Below are positions 53,110-61,048 of a DNA stretch of 64,000 nt, one piece after another; positions within the stretch are counted from its first letter, which is position 1; every line of letters begins with the position of its first letter. This DNA comes from Anaerolineales bacterium (GTDB taxonomy: Bacteria; Chloroflexota; Anaerolineae; Anaerolineales; Villigracilaceae). The notes under the pieces are model-generated. The model saw nothing but the letters and a program-made list of their open reading frames with translations, ran no database searches and was not told the origin of the DNA. Where the stretch lies: contig JACKAV010000009.1 in the NCBI GenBank assembly GCA_020634895.1, positions 117,832 to 181,831 on the forward strand, given 5' to 3'. A program made the translations under genes and the position numbers.

Positions 53110-54192
53110 ATGACAACTCCTAATTCCCAACACTCCCCTACTTTATTGAAACCCGTCAAGCCGGTTGGCATTGTCGGCTATGGTTCGTATGTGCCGCGCT
53201 TCCGCCTGCCTGCAAAGGAAGTCGCCCGTGTGTGGACGGGCAAGACCAGCGGACTTCCCATTAAAGAGAAAGCTGTACCCGGTCTCGACGAGGACGTGAT
53301 TACCATGTCCATCGAGGCGGCGCGGAATGCGATGGCGCGCGCCCAGATCGACCCGACAGAATTACGCGCCGTCTGGGTCGGCTCAGAGTCGCATCCATAT
53401 GCTGTCAAACCGACTTCGACGCTGGTCGCCGAGGCGATTGGCGCTGTCCCGAACACTCAAGCCGCAGACTGGGAATTCGCCTGCAAGGCTGGGACAGAGG
53501 CGCTCGTCGCCGCGATGGGTCTGGTCGGCTCGGGCATGGGTCACTATGCGATGGCGATCGGCATGGACACAGCGCAGGGAAAACCCGGCGACGCGCTCGA
53601 ATACACCGCAGGCGCGGGTGGCGGCGCGTACATCCTTGGTCCCGCTGAAGAGTCACTCGCCGTCATCAACGCTTCATATTCCTACGTCACCGATACGCCC
53701 GATTTTTGGCGGCGTGAAAATCAAAAATATCCCGAACATGGCATGCGCTTCACGGGCGAACCCGCCTACTTCAAACACATCACCGAAGCCGCCACCTATT
53801 TGATGGAAGCCAGCGGCACAACTGCAAAAGATTACAAGTGGGCGGTTTTCCACCAACCCAACGCGAAATTCCCGCAGCGTGTGGCAGGTCAACTTGGATT
53901 CGCCAAGGAACAGATCGAGCCTGGTCTGCTCGTGCCCATTATTGGGAATACATATGCAGGCGCGGCAATGATCGGTCTGACCGCGACTCTCGACATTGCC
54001 CAACCCGGTGACAGGATTCTCGTCGTCTCTTTCGGCTCCGGGGCTGGGTCCGACGCCTTCGACATTACAGTCACTGACAAAGTGTCCGCGCGTCAGGGTC
54101 TCGCCACAAAAACACAGGAATACATCGCCCGCCGCACCGAGATTGACTACGCTACATACGTCCGCTTCCGCGGCAAATTGCAAATGAAATAA
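53110..54192 (+). CDS. HMG-CoA synthase, archaeal type
   Basis: 360 residues. Condenses acetyl-CoA with acetoacetyl-CoA to HMG-CoA, the step before HMG-CoA reductase. Archaeal-like form: VGIVGYGSYVPRFRLPAKEV, SHPYAVKPTSTLVAEAIG, nucleophile Cys125 in WEFACKAGTEAL, and the catalytic His in FHQPNAKFPQRV; all are intact. The ATG at 53110 has AGGA upstream. A thiolase homologue follows, the arrangement known in archaea where synthase and thiolase form a complex through a DUF35 protein. No DUF35 gene is seen here. Confidence 0.93.
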   Translation: MTTPNSQHSPTLLKPVKPVGIVGYGSYVPRFRLPAKEVARVWTGKTSGLPIKEKAVPGLDEDVITMSIEAARNAMARAQIDPTELRAVWVGSESHPYAVKPTSTLVAEAIGAVPNTQAADWEFACKAGTEALVAAMGLVGSGMGHYAMAIGMDTAQGKPGDALEYTAGAGGGAYILGPAEESLAVINASYSYVTDTPDFWRRENQKYPEHGMRFTGEPAYFKHITEAATYLMEASGTTAKDYKWAVFHQPNAKFPQRVAGQLGFAKEQIEPGLLVPIIGNTYAGAAMIGLTATLDIAQPGDRILVVSFGSGAGSDAFDITVTDKVSARQGLATKTQEYIARRTEIDYATYVRFRGKLQMK

Positions 54193-54297
54193 GAATGGGA
54201 ATTGGATTTCGGGAATCAGGAATTGGTATTTCAAAATTACATCGCCCAATTCCCAACTCCCAAATGTTTTTCCATCAACACAACCAGGAAATCATTT

Positions 54298-55461
54298 ATG
54301 ACAGAAGTCGTTATTGCAGGAATAGGACAAACCGAAGTCGGCGAGCATTGGGATATTGGTCTGCGTGACCTTGCCTATGCCGCCATCCATGATGCCATTC
54401 AAGATGCAGGCGGACTGAAACCGCAGTCGCTTTTTGTGGGCAACATGCTCGCGCCGAATCTTTCCCGTCAGGCACATGTCGGCGCATTGCTCGCGGATTA
54501 TGCCGGGCTGCTCGGCATCGAAGCTGTCACCGTCGAAGCAGCGGGAGCTTCAGGCGGGGCGGCACTTCGTCAGGGATATCTCGCCGTCGCCAGCGGATTT
54601 GTGGATGTGGCTCTCGTCGTCGGCGTAGAAAAATTTACAGACAAGGTCGGCGGTGAAGTGGATGAAGCTCTCGCCACCACAGCCGACTCCGATTTCGAAT
54701 CGGTACAGGGTATGACTCCCGCCGCGCAAGCCGCGCTTTTGATGAAGCGTTACATGCACGAGTATCAAGTCCCTGCGGATGGGTTCGCGGGTTTTGCGCT
54801 CACCTCACACGCCAACGGTGCGGGAAATAAAAGCGCCATGTACCGCAAAGCCATCAAACCGGAAGTGTACGCAAAAGCGGAAATGGTCAGCGATCCGCTC
54901 AACATGTTCGACATGGCTCCAAATGTGGATGGCGCTGCCGCGCTCGTTCTGACTCGCCGCGAGCTGCTCCCGTCCAGTTTTAAGAATCCACTCGTGAAGA
55001 TCGCCGGGTCGGCATCCGCTTCGGGTACGCTGGCACTGCATGACCGCAAGGATATGCTGTTCTTCGAAACCTCTCACCTTTCAGCGGGCAAAGCGATGAA
55101 ACAGGTCGGCATGACGCTCGATGGCATCGACTTCTTCGAGTATCACGATGTATTCAGCATCTTTGCCGCGCTTCAACTTGAAGCTGTTGGTTTTGCAGTC
55201 AAAGGAAGCGGATGGAAACTCGCCGCGGACGGGTCAATCGGTTTGAAGGGAACAATCCCCTGCGCAACGATGGGCGGCATGAAAGCACGCGGATTCCCCG
55301 GCGGCGCTGCCGGCGTGTATCAAGCCGTCGAAGCGGCGACACAACTCCGAGGTCAAGCCGGAGCGAACCAGGTGGCAGATGCCCGGTTCGGGTTGATCCA
55401 GTCGCTGGGAGGTCCCGCATCCACAGCCGTGAGTCACATCCTGCAAAAGCTGGATTCTTGA
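54298..55461 (+). CDS. Archaeal-type thiolase homologue lacking catalytic Cys and His
   Basis: 388 residues, thiolase fold of the archaeal acetoacetyl-CoA thiolase / SCP2-thiolase group: MTEVVIAGIGQTEVGEHWDI at the N-terminus and EYHDVFSIFAALQLEA in the middle. The nucleophile motif, normally EAACASGG, reads VEAAGASGGAAL here (Gly83). The C-terminal GHP-x-G reads ARGFPGGAAG, so its His is Phe. Both changes are clean codons (GGA, TTC), not indels. Thus it is probably not a normal thiolase, but a structural partner of HMG-CoA synthase, an acyl-CoA binder, or an enzyme with altered chemistry. The ATG at 54298 has AGGAA upstream. Confidence 0.88.
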   Translation: MTEVVIAGIGQTEVGEHWDIGLRDLAYAAIHDAIQDAGGLKPQSLFVGNMLAPNLSRQAHVGALLADYAGLLGIEAVTVEAAGASGGAALRQGYLAVASGFVDVALVVGVEKFTDKVGGEVDEALATTADSDFESVQGMTPAAQAALLMKRYMHEYQVPADGFAGFALTSHANGAGNKSAMYRKAIKPEVYAKAEMVSDPLNMFDMAPNVDGAAALVLTRRELLPSSFKNPLVKIAGSASASGTLALHDRKDMLFFETSHLSAGKAMKQVGMTLDGIDFFEYHDVFSIFAALQLEAVGFAVKGSGWKLAADGSIGLKGTIPCATMGGMKARGFPGGAAGVYQAVEAATQLRGQAGANQVADARFGLIQSLGGPASTAVSHILQKLDS

Positions 55462-55486
55462 CTTTCAATAACCAAACACTTAAAGA

Positions 55487-55525
55487 AAAAACAGGGCATG
55501 GATATTGCACATGCCCTGTTTTTTC
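55487..55525 (+). terminator. Bidirectional terminator
   Basis: A 14-bp stem AAAAACAGGGCATG / CATGCCCTGTTTTT (55487-55500, 55510-55523) between the thiolase homologue and the convergent secreted-protein gene. Confidence 0.9.
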
Positions 55526-55541
55526 TTATAACAAATTTAAA

Positions 55542-57926
55542 TCAAGGACATGATGAAATAGCAGGCAGCCAATAGCCCTTCACAGCAGTAGCGGCAAGAG
55601 TATCTGTAACTTCGCAACTCAAAGCCCCAGAAGTATCGTAAAGTTTTATGGAAATATCTGATATGCTGGATTCCAAATTTTGCACATATAAAGCAGAATT
55701 ATAGTTGTTATCAATCCCACCATTTTTATATAGGAGCGGGAGATATGCTTCAGTTCCGCCCGTAGGAAGCCCAGGATAGGCAGTTACTTCCGTACCAATA
55801 TGTGGTCTCGCCACAGCTACAACATTAGATGTGGAGGTTACCACGGCACTACCGGCCCAACCATCTGGAACACAAGTCGCAGAAGGTAACCAGTACCCCC
55901 ATGCAGCAAATGAAGATAATGTTTGATTCATCGTACAGGTATGAGTACCCGCAGAAGAGTAAAAATCAATTGTAATATCAGAAGTATTAGCGTCCACGTT
56001 TTGAATATACAAGGCAGTATTGTAGTCACCTCCAAAAGCTGTTCTGAAAAGCATGGGCACGTATGTTGTGGCAGAGGTTTCGATAATACCTGAATATGTT
56101 GTAATTTCATCACCCGCGTGAATACGTCCCAAAGCAACCAATGGATAATCAGACGTGATTACTACGCCGCCAGCCCAGCCATCTGGCACGCACGTTACAG
56201 CAGGAAGCCAGTATCCTTTTGCCGCCAAAGGTGCTCGTTGTTGTGAAGGCATACTGCAGGTATGATCACCATTCTTGTCGTAGAAATCTAGCGTAAAGGT
56301 TGCGGTATTGGATGGGTCCACGTTCTGAATGTAAAGCGCCGAGTTGTAACCCCAAATATTTTTAAAGAGCATAGGCACGTATATAGTGGTTGATCCATTT
56401 TGGAAACTATTGTAGGTCATCTCTTGCGTGCCTATAATCGGGCGTCCTACCGCCACAACATTATGATCTGATTCGATAATGGCGCCTCCTACCCAGCCTG
56501 GATTAAGACTGCCTGTACTACAGTTTATTGACGCCAATGAATAATTTTTTGAAGCAAGTTTTGCCAAGCTGTCGCCGAATGAACAGGTATGGTTACCATC
56601 AATGTCGTAAAAATTAATGGTGAAATTTGCAGTGTTCGTATTATCCACATTTTGGATATAGAATTCAGCATTATAAGTTCCCCATGCGCTGTCAAACAAC
56701 ATCGGTAGATAAGCTGTGAGTGAGCCCGAGGGATAACCATCGTAAGAAACAATTTGCGAGCCCAAATGCGGGCGACCCACAGTTAAGATATTTTTATTTG
56801 AAGTGACAACCACAGTTCCACCCCAACCGTTTGGAAGAGGGCTACCATTGACGTCCGTGAGCACCGTTTGACCACCGACTGTAGGGAAACCAGTGGCGCC
56901 AATATAATAATCGCCATGCGCAATTTGAGTTCCGGAAGAAGCGGAAACATTCCCATCCACAGTGAAAGAGCTACCTATGCCTGCGCCGATACCTGTGAAA
57001 TTACAAGTTACTGTTCCGCCTGATAGGCTACAATTGGTTGCATCTGAAACAGACGTAAAGGTCACACCAATTGGCTGGTTAATGATGATTTCTGGATCTA
57101 CAGTGATGCCAGAACCATTTACGTAATCATAAGTATAAGTAATGGTAGAACCAGGAGTAGTAGTGCTGGGCCCACTGGCATTAATGCTTGGTCCAGCAAT
57201 ATCGCCATCAGTAACTTCGTCCACATATACGTACCCTGGATGCCCACCCAATGAACATCCAGCAGCTGTAATCTCAACAACTATATTATCGCCAGCGTTA
57301 ACCGGGTGAGATGTGTTAGATGATAGATCGACATAAGTCCAGTCTATATATTTCCAATAATCAGAGCCACTAAAGAGTGTGCCATTCTGCCAATTCTTGC
57401 CAGGTTCGCCCACATAAGATGAAAAATCGTAAATAACATCATTGCTATTGCTAGCATTAATCACACGAACACGGAAATAGGGCTTCTCCTCAGCCGTGTG
57501 GGGATTATCAACAGGATCCACCATTACGGCGGCATAGGTAAAGCGGACATGGGCTAAACCGTCGCCAGAATCCAAAACAGCCGTGTAATTCTGCGTAATG
57601 GTATTAGCATTTTTGGCGTATCCCCCCCCAGTATATGACAAATCATTATTGACCATGGCAGTGTAATTACCGTAGGCCGGATACTTAAGGTTATTATTGG
57701 TATGCGGGTCCCCAATGCTCATAGGTGACGCACCATAAACAACTGTAGACAGGTCCGACCCACCTGCAGCAGGAGAGGAAAATCCATTATTAATAAAAGC
57801 AGACTTTACCCAATTGGTAAAGTTGCCGGTTTCAAAATCCCCATTGGAAATAAGTGCAAGAACTAGTGTAAAAACTAGCAAAGCACTCACAATGGCTAGT
57901 ATTGCTGCCAAACTTATTTTTTTCAT
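55542..57926 (-). CDS. Large secreted protein with four C-terminal repeats
   Basis: 794 residues. Signal peptide MKKISLAAILAIVSALLVFT. Then a carbohydrate-binding-like region (~28-250: NGDFETGNFTNWVKSAF, YVYVDEVTDGDI), a DUF11/Ig-like beta domain (~255-330) and four tandem ~105-residue repeats from ~376 to the end. Each repeat has VVAVGRPHIGTE, Y(V/L)PMLFK, YNSALYIQNVD, FYD..G.HTCSM, KGYWLPA..CVPDGW and VVTS blocks with paired cysteines. The repeats are probably beta-propeller or sandwich units for adhesion or matrix binding. Codon use is more AT-rich than the flanks. A single gene. Confidence 0.75.
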   Translation of the reverse strand: MKKISLAAILAIVSALLVFTLVLALISNGDFETGNFTNWVKSAFINNGFSSPAAGGSDLSTVVYGASPMSIGDPHTNNNLKYPAYGNYTAMVNNDLSYTGGGYAKNANTITQNYTAVLDSGDGLAHVRFTYAAVMVDPVDNPHTAEEKPYFRVRVINASNSNDVIYDFSSYVGEPGKNWQNGTLFSGSDYWKYIDWTYVDLSSNTSHPVNAGDNIVVEITAAGCSLGGHPGYVYVDEVTDGDIAGPSINASGPSTTTPGSTITYTYDYVNGSGITVDPEIIINQPIGVTFTSVSDATNCSLSGGTVTCNFTGIGAGIGSSFTVDGNVSASSGTQIAHGDYYIGATGFPTVGGQTVLTDVNGSPLPNGWGGTVVVTSNKNILTVGRPHLGSQIVSYDGYPSGSLTAYLPMLFDSAWGTYNAEFYIQNVDNTNTANFTINFYDIDGNHTCSFGDSLAKLASKNYSLASINCSTGSLNPGWVGGAIIESDHNVVAVGRPIIGTQEMTYNSFQNGSTTIYVPMLFKNIWGYNSALYIQNVDPSNTATFTLDFYDKNGDHTCSMPSQQRAPLAAKGYWLPAVTCVPDGWAGGVVITSDYPLVALGRIHAGDEITTYSGIIETSATTYVPMLFRTAFGGDYNTALYIQNVDANTSDITIDFYSSAGTHTCTMNQTLSSFAAWGYWLPSATCVPDGWAGSAVVTSTSNVVAVARPHIGTEVTAYPGLPTGGTEAYLPLLYKNGGIDNNYNSALYVQNLESSISDISIKLYDTSGALSCEVTDTLAATAVKGYWLPAISSCP

Positions 57927-58282
57927 TTTATTTTATCCTTTTTTTGATTGTCAGTTTTGAACTAGTGGATAACATGAAATATAAGTGCGTAAAGTTTCTC
58001 CTTTCCAACTGATGTCAAAATCTAAATTAATTAAAAATGCCTAATAAAAACATTAAGCCTTAGCAATATTAGCATAGCGCTTAATTACTATTAATAGTTC
58101 TATCTTTTTTGTTGGTTATCATTTCCGTTAATAAACTTATTAAGACAAGTATTATCACTATACGCAATACCACAAGGGACAACAGATAATGTAGGAAAAG
58201 GTGGTTTATTGGTCAAGAAAACCAATTTTTCAAATTTAGAATATCCCCCAATACAAACTATCTTAAGGTATGAAGCCACTTT
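57927..58282. other. AT-rich intergenic region
   Basis: 356 bp. It carries the AAAGGAT ribosome site and presumably the promoter of the secreted-protein gene on the minus strand; nothing else is recognised. Confidence 0.4.
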
Positions 58283-58651
58283 TTACATGTTTTTTAAGAG
58301 CGGGGGAATGGACAAACCGGCGGACAGTGCCGCGGCGCCAAAAAAGATCGAGGGGACAAGCCAGCGCGCGTTGAGAATAAATCCATGATAAAGAAGAATC
58401 CATTGCATGCGAAGTTTTGCCAATGCAATTGGCGGCAGATTTTGAAAGGCGACAAATAACGCGCCGACAGTCAGGGCAATAACCAGCGCGATCGCAAAAT
58501 CGTTCCATGTGACGAGCGCCGGGCGTTCATCGGCTTGGATGCGAGCCATAACATCCGCAGTGATGCTGCGCGGCATGGGCGCAAGCGGATAGGAGTTGAG
58601 CGCGTCTTCAATGAGCGCGTCCTGTTGTTCGGGGGTTAGGCGGTTATCCAT
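58283..58651 (-). CDS. Probable anti-sigma factor, membrane protein
   Basis: 122 residues. The first ~45 residues are cytosolic (LTPEQQDALIEDALNSYPLA), followed by two membrane helices (FAIALVIALTVGALFVAF; WLVPSIFFGAAALSAGLSI). It overlaps the ECF sigma gene by 16 bases, the typical sigma/anti-sigma arrangement. It lacks a zinc-type HxxxCxxC motif, so the assignment rests on size, topology and position. Confidence 0.72.
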   Translation of the reverse strand: MDNRLTPEQQDALIEDALNSYPLAPMPRSITADVMARIQADERPALVTWNDFAIALVIALTVGALFVAFQNLPPIALAKLRMQWILLYHGFILNARWLVPSIFFGAAALSAGLSIPPLLKNM

Positions 58652-59202
58652 GATTCCTCCAATTGAGCAAGCGATTTGCGGAGTTGTTCCTTGGCGCGGA
58701 AAATGCCCGTTTTAACGGTACCAAGCGGCAGGTTAAGAGTCGAGGCGATCTCTTCATAGGAGAGTTCGTTCTGATAGCGCAAGGTGATAAGCAGTCGATA
58801 GTTCTCATCCAAATTTTCAATGGCTTGATACAAGTTGTCGCGAGTCTCATTTGATTCGTAGCTTTGGGCAGGCGTTTCGAAATGCGACTCGGGAATATCT
58901 TCCATGACGTCATCGCCAAGGTCGTTGAGCGAGCGGCGCAGATTTGGCAGACGGTTGTAGCACAGGTTGGTGACGATGCGATAAAGCCATGTGCGGAATT
59001 GTGACTGTCCCCTGAAGTTTGGCAGTGCCGTCCAGGCGCGGACAAAGGTCTCCTGTGCCAGATCGAGCGCTTCGTTCTCATCTTTAACGACACGCAAGGC
59101 AAGGTTGTAGACATATCTTTGGTGTTCGTTCACAAGCGCTTCAAAGGCTTCAGAATCGCCTTTCTGAGCTTTTTGAACGAGAATCTGCTCTGAGTCTGCC
59201 AT
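58636..59202 (-). CDS. ECF-type RNA polymerase sigma factor
   Basis: 188 residues. Region 2: DSEAFEALVNEHQRYVYNLA, DEALDLAQETFVRAWTALPNF-type core and RTWLYRIVTNLCYNRL. Region 4: YRLLITLRYQNELSYEEIAS and LNLPLGTVKTGIFRAKEQLR. It directs polymerase to envelope or stress promoters when released from the anti-sigma factor. A TGAAAC-N16-TGTC promoter lies immediately before its ATG, so it very likely activates itself, and the mRNA would be nearly leaderless. Confidence 0.94.
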   Translation of the reverse strand: MADSEQILVQKAQKGDSEAFEALVNEHQRYVYNLALRVVKDENEALDLAQETFVRAWTALPNFRGQSQFRTWLYRIVTNLCYNRLPNLRRSLNDLGDDVMEDIPESHFETPAQSYESNETRDNLYQAIENLDENYRLLITLRYQNELSYEEIASTLNLPLGTVKTGIFRAKEQLRKSLAQLEESWITA

Positions 59203-59214
59203 ATCTACTGGTTA

Positions 59215-59240
59215 GACAGGGTAAAAGCAAAAAAGTTTCA
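59215..59240 (-). promoter_or_regulatory. ECF-type promoter of the sigma gene
   Basis: On the minus strand TGAAAC (59235-59240), 16 bp, TGTC (59215-59218). It is 12 bases from the sigma ATG. It mirrors the promoter on the other strand. Confidence 0.75.
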
Positions 59241-59262
59241 AGTAATTTTGGGGTGGAAATTT

Positions 59263-59290
59263 TGAAACTTTTTCTCGAAACGCCTGTCAA
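59263..59290 (+). promoter_or_regulatory. ECF-type promoter of the DUF4097 gene
   Basis: TGAAAC (59263-59268), 16 bp, TGTCAA (59285-59290), about 33 bases before the ATG at 59324. Both promoters share the TTGAAACTTTTT start, the 16-bp gap and CC before TGTC. Confidence 0.75.
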
Positions 59291-59323
59291 AGCTAGTAGG
59301 AACATAACATAAGGAGCAACAAA

Positions 59324-60622
59324 ATGAAAAGACCCCTCGTAATTGGATTACTGGTCGTCGCCCTGCTTTTTGTGCTGGCAGGCATCGGCGCGGTACTATT
59401 CTTCACCATGAACGGATTCGCCGTAAATAATCCGTTCGACCGGAATAATATTTCATCTGTCGTTGAGGAAAACAAAACCTTTGAAGTGGACGCAAAGGAA
59501 CCGGTCATATTGTCGGTTCAAGATGATGCCGGTGATGTCATCGTCACAGGCGGAGATGTGGATACGGTGGAAGTGAAGATCGTCAAGACCGCTTATGACT
59601 CCACCCAAGCTCGCGCAGATGAAGAAGTGAAGACCATTCCATATACCATCGTGCAGAACGGAAACCAACTCACGCTCAAGTACGAAATTCCCAAGTCGAT
59701 GAATTTCCGCAACAAGGTCAACACTGTGGATTTCATCGTCACAGTCCCAAGCGAAACGGAAGTCACCATCGATACGAACGGCGATGTGGCAGTCAGCGGT
59801 GTCAAAGGTGACGCAGACCTTCACACAAGTTTTGGCGACATGGATGTGGAAAACCTCAAGGGAAGTCTCAACATGGATAGCAGCAACGGCGACATCAAGG
59901 TCCTGTCTGTGGACGCCTCCGGCAAGGATGTAAGTGTCGACTCAAGTTTTGGCGATATCACGCTGGAGCAGGTCAAGAGCCGCGATATTACAGTCACTTC
60001 ATCCAACGGCACCATCACTTTCACCAATGTCCGCGCGACCGGCGATGTGTATACCAAATCCAGCTTCGGTGATATTTCCTATGAAAACGGATCCTCCGAC
60101 TCGCTCACAGTGGAAAGCAGCAACGGCAGGATCAGCGTCACCAAGTTCAACATAAAACAGAACATGGCGATCGATACCAGTTTTGGAGATATCGATCTGA
60201 TCAACGCATCGGCAGGTTCTTATGACCTCAAAACCAATAATGGCGACCTGACCATCGATGGCGTGCAGGGCAGTTTGAAAGCCCACACCGATTTTGGAGA
60301 CGTTGACATCACCAACGCCAAATCTGTAACACTCGATCTCGATACCAATAACGGCAACATCGATTTCAGCGGTTCGTTTGGCAAAGGTCCGCACAGCATC
60401 AGTACCGAGTTTGGGAACGTCACCCTATCCATTCCGGATGGCACCAACCTGAACGTCAGTCTCAACACAGCTTTCGGCGATATAAATTCGGATATCCCCA
60501 TCACGGTCACATTGACTGGTGATCTTAAAGATAACCAACGGGACGGTGTCATGAACGAAGGCGGAGATTTGTTGACCATCAACACGAACAACGGCGACAT
60601 CGATATCAAAGCCATCAAGTAA
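59324..60622 (+). CDS. DUF4097-type beta-repeat membrane protein
   Basis: 432 residues. An N-terminal membrane helix (VIGLLVVALLFVLAGIGAVL) is followed by an extracellular domain. From ~165 it has alternating strands marked SFGD(I/M) and (S/T)NNG(D/N): TSFGDMDVENL, SSNGDIKVL, SSFGDITLEQV, SSNGTITFTNV, SSFGDISYEN and so on, about twelve turns forming a beta-solenoid of the DUF4097 (LiaG-like) family. It is divergent from the ECF sigma gene and has the same promoter type, so it is probably a target of that sigma factor in an envelope stress response. AAGGAG precedes the ATG. Confidence 0.85.
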   Translation: MKRPLVIGLLVVALLFVLAGIGAVLFFTMNGFAVNNPFDRNNISSVVEENKTFEVDAKEPVILSVQDDAGDVIVTGGDVDTVEVKIVKTAYDSTQARADEEVKTIPYTIVQNGNQLTLKYEIPKSMNFRNKVNTVDFIVTVPSETEVTIDTNGDVAVSGVKGDADLHTSFGDMDVENLKGSLNMDSSNGDIKVLSVDASGKDVSVDSSFGDITLEQVKSRDITVTSSNGTITFTNVRATGDVYTKSSFGDISYENGSSDSLTVESSNGRISVTKFNIKQNMAIDTSFGDIDLINASAGSYDLKTNNGDLTIDGVQGSLKAHTDFGDVDITNAKSVTLDLDTNNGNIDFSGSFGKGPHSISTEFGNVTLSIPDGTNLNVSLNTAFGDINSDIPITVTLTGDLKDNQRDGVMNEGGDLLTINTNNGDIDIKAIK

Positions 60623-60629
60623 AATAAAA

Positions 60630-60661
60630 GGGCTTGGAGTAATTCCAAGCCCTGATTTTTT
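60630..60661 (+). terminator. Terminator
   Basis: A 9-bp stem GGGCTTGGA / TCCAAGCCC (60630-60638, 60644-60652) then TGATTTTTT, right after the DUF4097 gene. Confidence 0.85.
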
Positions 60662-60676
60662 GATAAAGGAATCTCC

Positions 60677-61018
60677 ATGAATGACATCATCCCCTGCCTC
60701 GGCGTCGTCGGCGTTCTCGCCATCATCTTCGGTTTCCTCGCCTTCGTGCGTTACATGAATTACAAGGAAACACTCGCCCTCGCCGAAAAAGGTTTGACCC
60801 GCTCTGAAAATAAACAAGGCTCCGGCAAGGGTTTATTGCGTTGGGGGATCATCGTCACCGCACTGGGACTCGCCCTCACATTGGGACTCTACACCATCGG
60901 CTTTGACTCATCCAATAATTATCCGCTTCATCTCGGACCGTGGATGTTGGGCGGCTTCGTTCCGCTTTTTCTTGGCTTGGGGCTGGTACTGCTCCATTAC
61001 CTGACAGAGAAGGAATAA
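60677..61018 (+). CDS. Small membrane protein (DUF6249-like)
   Basis: 113 residues, three membrane helices: VVGVLAIIFGFLAFVRYM, WGIIVTALGLALTLGLYTIG and MLGGFVPLFLGLGLVLLHYL, with a cytosolic YKETLALAEKGL segment as in DUF6249 proteins often encoded with ECF sigma/anti-sigma genes. It starts 54 bases after the DUF4097 gene, beyond a terminator, and may be read by leak-through. Function is unknown. Confidence 0.68.
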   Translation: MNDIIPCLGVVGVLAIIFGFLAFVRYMNYKETLALAEKGLTRSENKQGSGKGLLRWGIIVTALGLALTLGLYTIGFDSSNNYPLHLGPWMLGGFVPLFLGLGLVLLHYLTEKE

Positions 61019-61048
61019 AAAAGGGAAATAGGAATTAGTGAATAGTGA

